From positions 1 through 24,325 of the forward strand of contig CABUBY010000011.1 of the NCBI GenBank assembly GCA_902489955.1: 24,325 bases of DNA. Direction: 5' to 3'. Numbering within the stretch: position 1 is the stretch's first letter; each line of letters starts with the position of its first letter. Both the position numbers and the translations under genes were made by a program. The notes under the pieces were generated by a model, which made no database searches, was not told the origin of the DNA, and saw only the letters and a list, made by a program, of their open reading frames with translations. The DNA is from an uncultured Collinsella sp. (GTDB lineage Bacteria > Actinomycetota > Coriobacteriia > Coriobacteriales > Coriobacteriaceae). This document shows positions 24,276 to 24,325 of the stretch, piece by piece.

Positions 24276-24325
24276 TTAAGTTTGCTGCTCTACAGTCCTG
24301 CGCAAGACGGAAAGCACATTAAGTG
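24276..24325 (-). repeat. 50-base repeat, copy 2 (upstream of rpsL, cut by window edge)
   Basis: Matches 7005-7054 at 46 of 50 bases. It lies just beyond the terminator that precedes the rpsL promoter, in the same orientation relative to the ribosomal operon as copy 1. The flanks do not match copy 1's palindrome arms, so only the core is shared. The other half of its inner hairpin would lie past the right edge. Confidence 0.8.

Overview
The window comes from a GC-rich bacterium. Protein content and gene layout suggest an actinobacterial gut anaerobe of the class Coriobacteriia (Collinsella-like). The pointers are an AccD-AccA fusion, FabK as the only enoyl-ACP reductase seen, a zinc-ribbon L24 and strongly G/C-ending codons. 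This taxon is an inference from recognition; no search was run. Almost every gene is on the minus strand; only birA is on the plus strand.

Layout, left to right. (1) 1-575: the N-terminal part of a Gfo/Idh/MocA oxidoreductase that runs off the left edge, with a repeat-rich upstream region (576-800). (2) 917-6705: a ribosomal protein operon read leftwards: rplC, rplD, rplW, rplB, rpsS, rplV, rpsC, rplP, rpmC, rpsQ, rplN, rplX. It lacks rpsJ at its head, stops after the second spc-operon gene (rplX) and is closed by an intrinsic terminator. Leader-like structured gaps precede rplC, rplB and rplN. (3) 6706-7164: a 459-base gap with a candidate promoter, a foldable leader and a long near-perfect palindrome (49-bp arms). 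(4) 7165-8979: a histidine phosphatase and a cation diffusion facilitator. (5) 9130-19559: a fatty-acid synthesis operon read leftwards: fabH, acpP, fabK, fabD, fabG, fabF, accB, fabZ, accC, accDA, then an EIIC-only PTS permease, closed by a terminator. (6) 19736-20512: birA, divergent from fabH, encoding the ligase that biotinylates AccB. (7) 20629-24042: the str-type operon rpsL, rpsG, fusA, rpsJ with a good promoter and terminator. (8) 24043-24325: the rpsL leader and promoter, a terminator for an upstream operon outside the window, and a second copy of the 50-base core of the palindrome.

How it fits together. One operon supplies acetyl-CoA carboxylase, malonyl transfer, initiation, elongation and both reductions of type II fatty acid synthesis. 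The divergent birA activates its biotin carrier. The ribosomal genes are the usual str/S10/spc series, but cut: rpsJ has stayed with fusA while rplC onward lies about 14 kb away behind the lipid genes, and the spc part is cut after rplX.

The most notable non-coding signals are three. The first is a palindrome and repeat found upstream of both ribosomal operons in the same orientation. The second is a pair of 16-bp repeats bracketing the predicted fab promoter. The third is a run of three hairpins between rplW and rplB.
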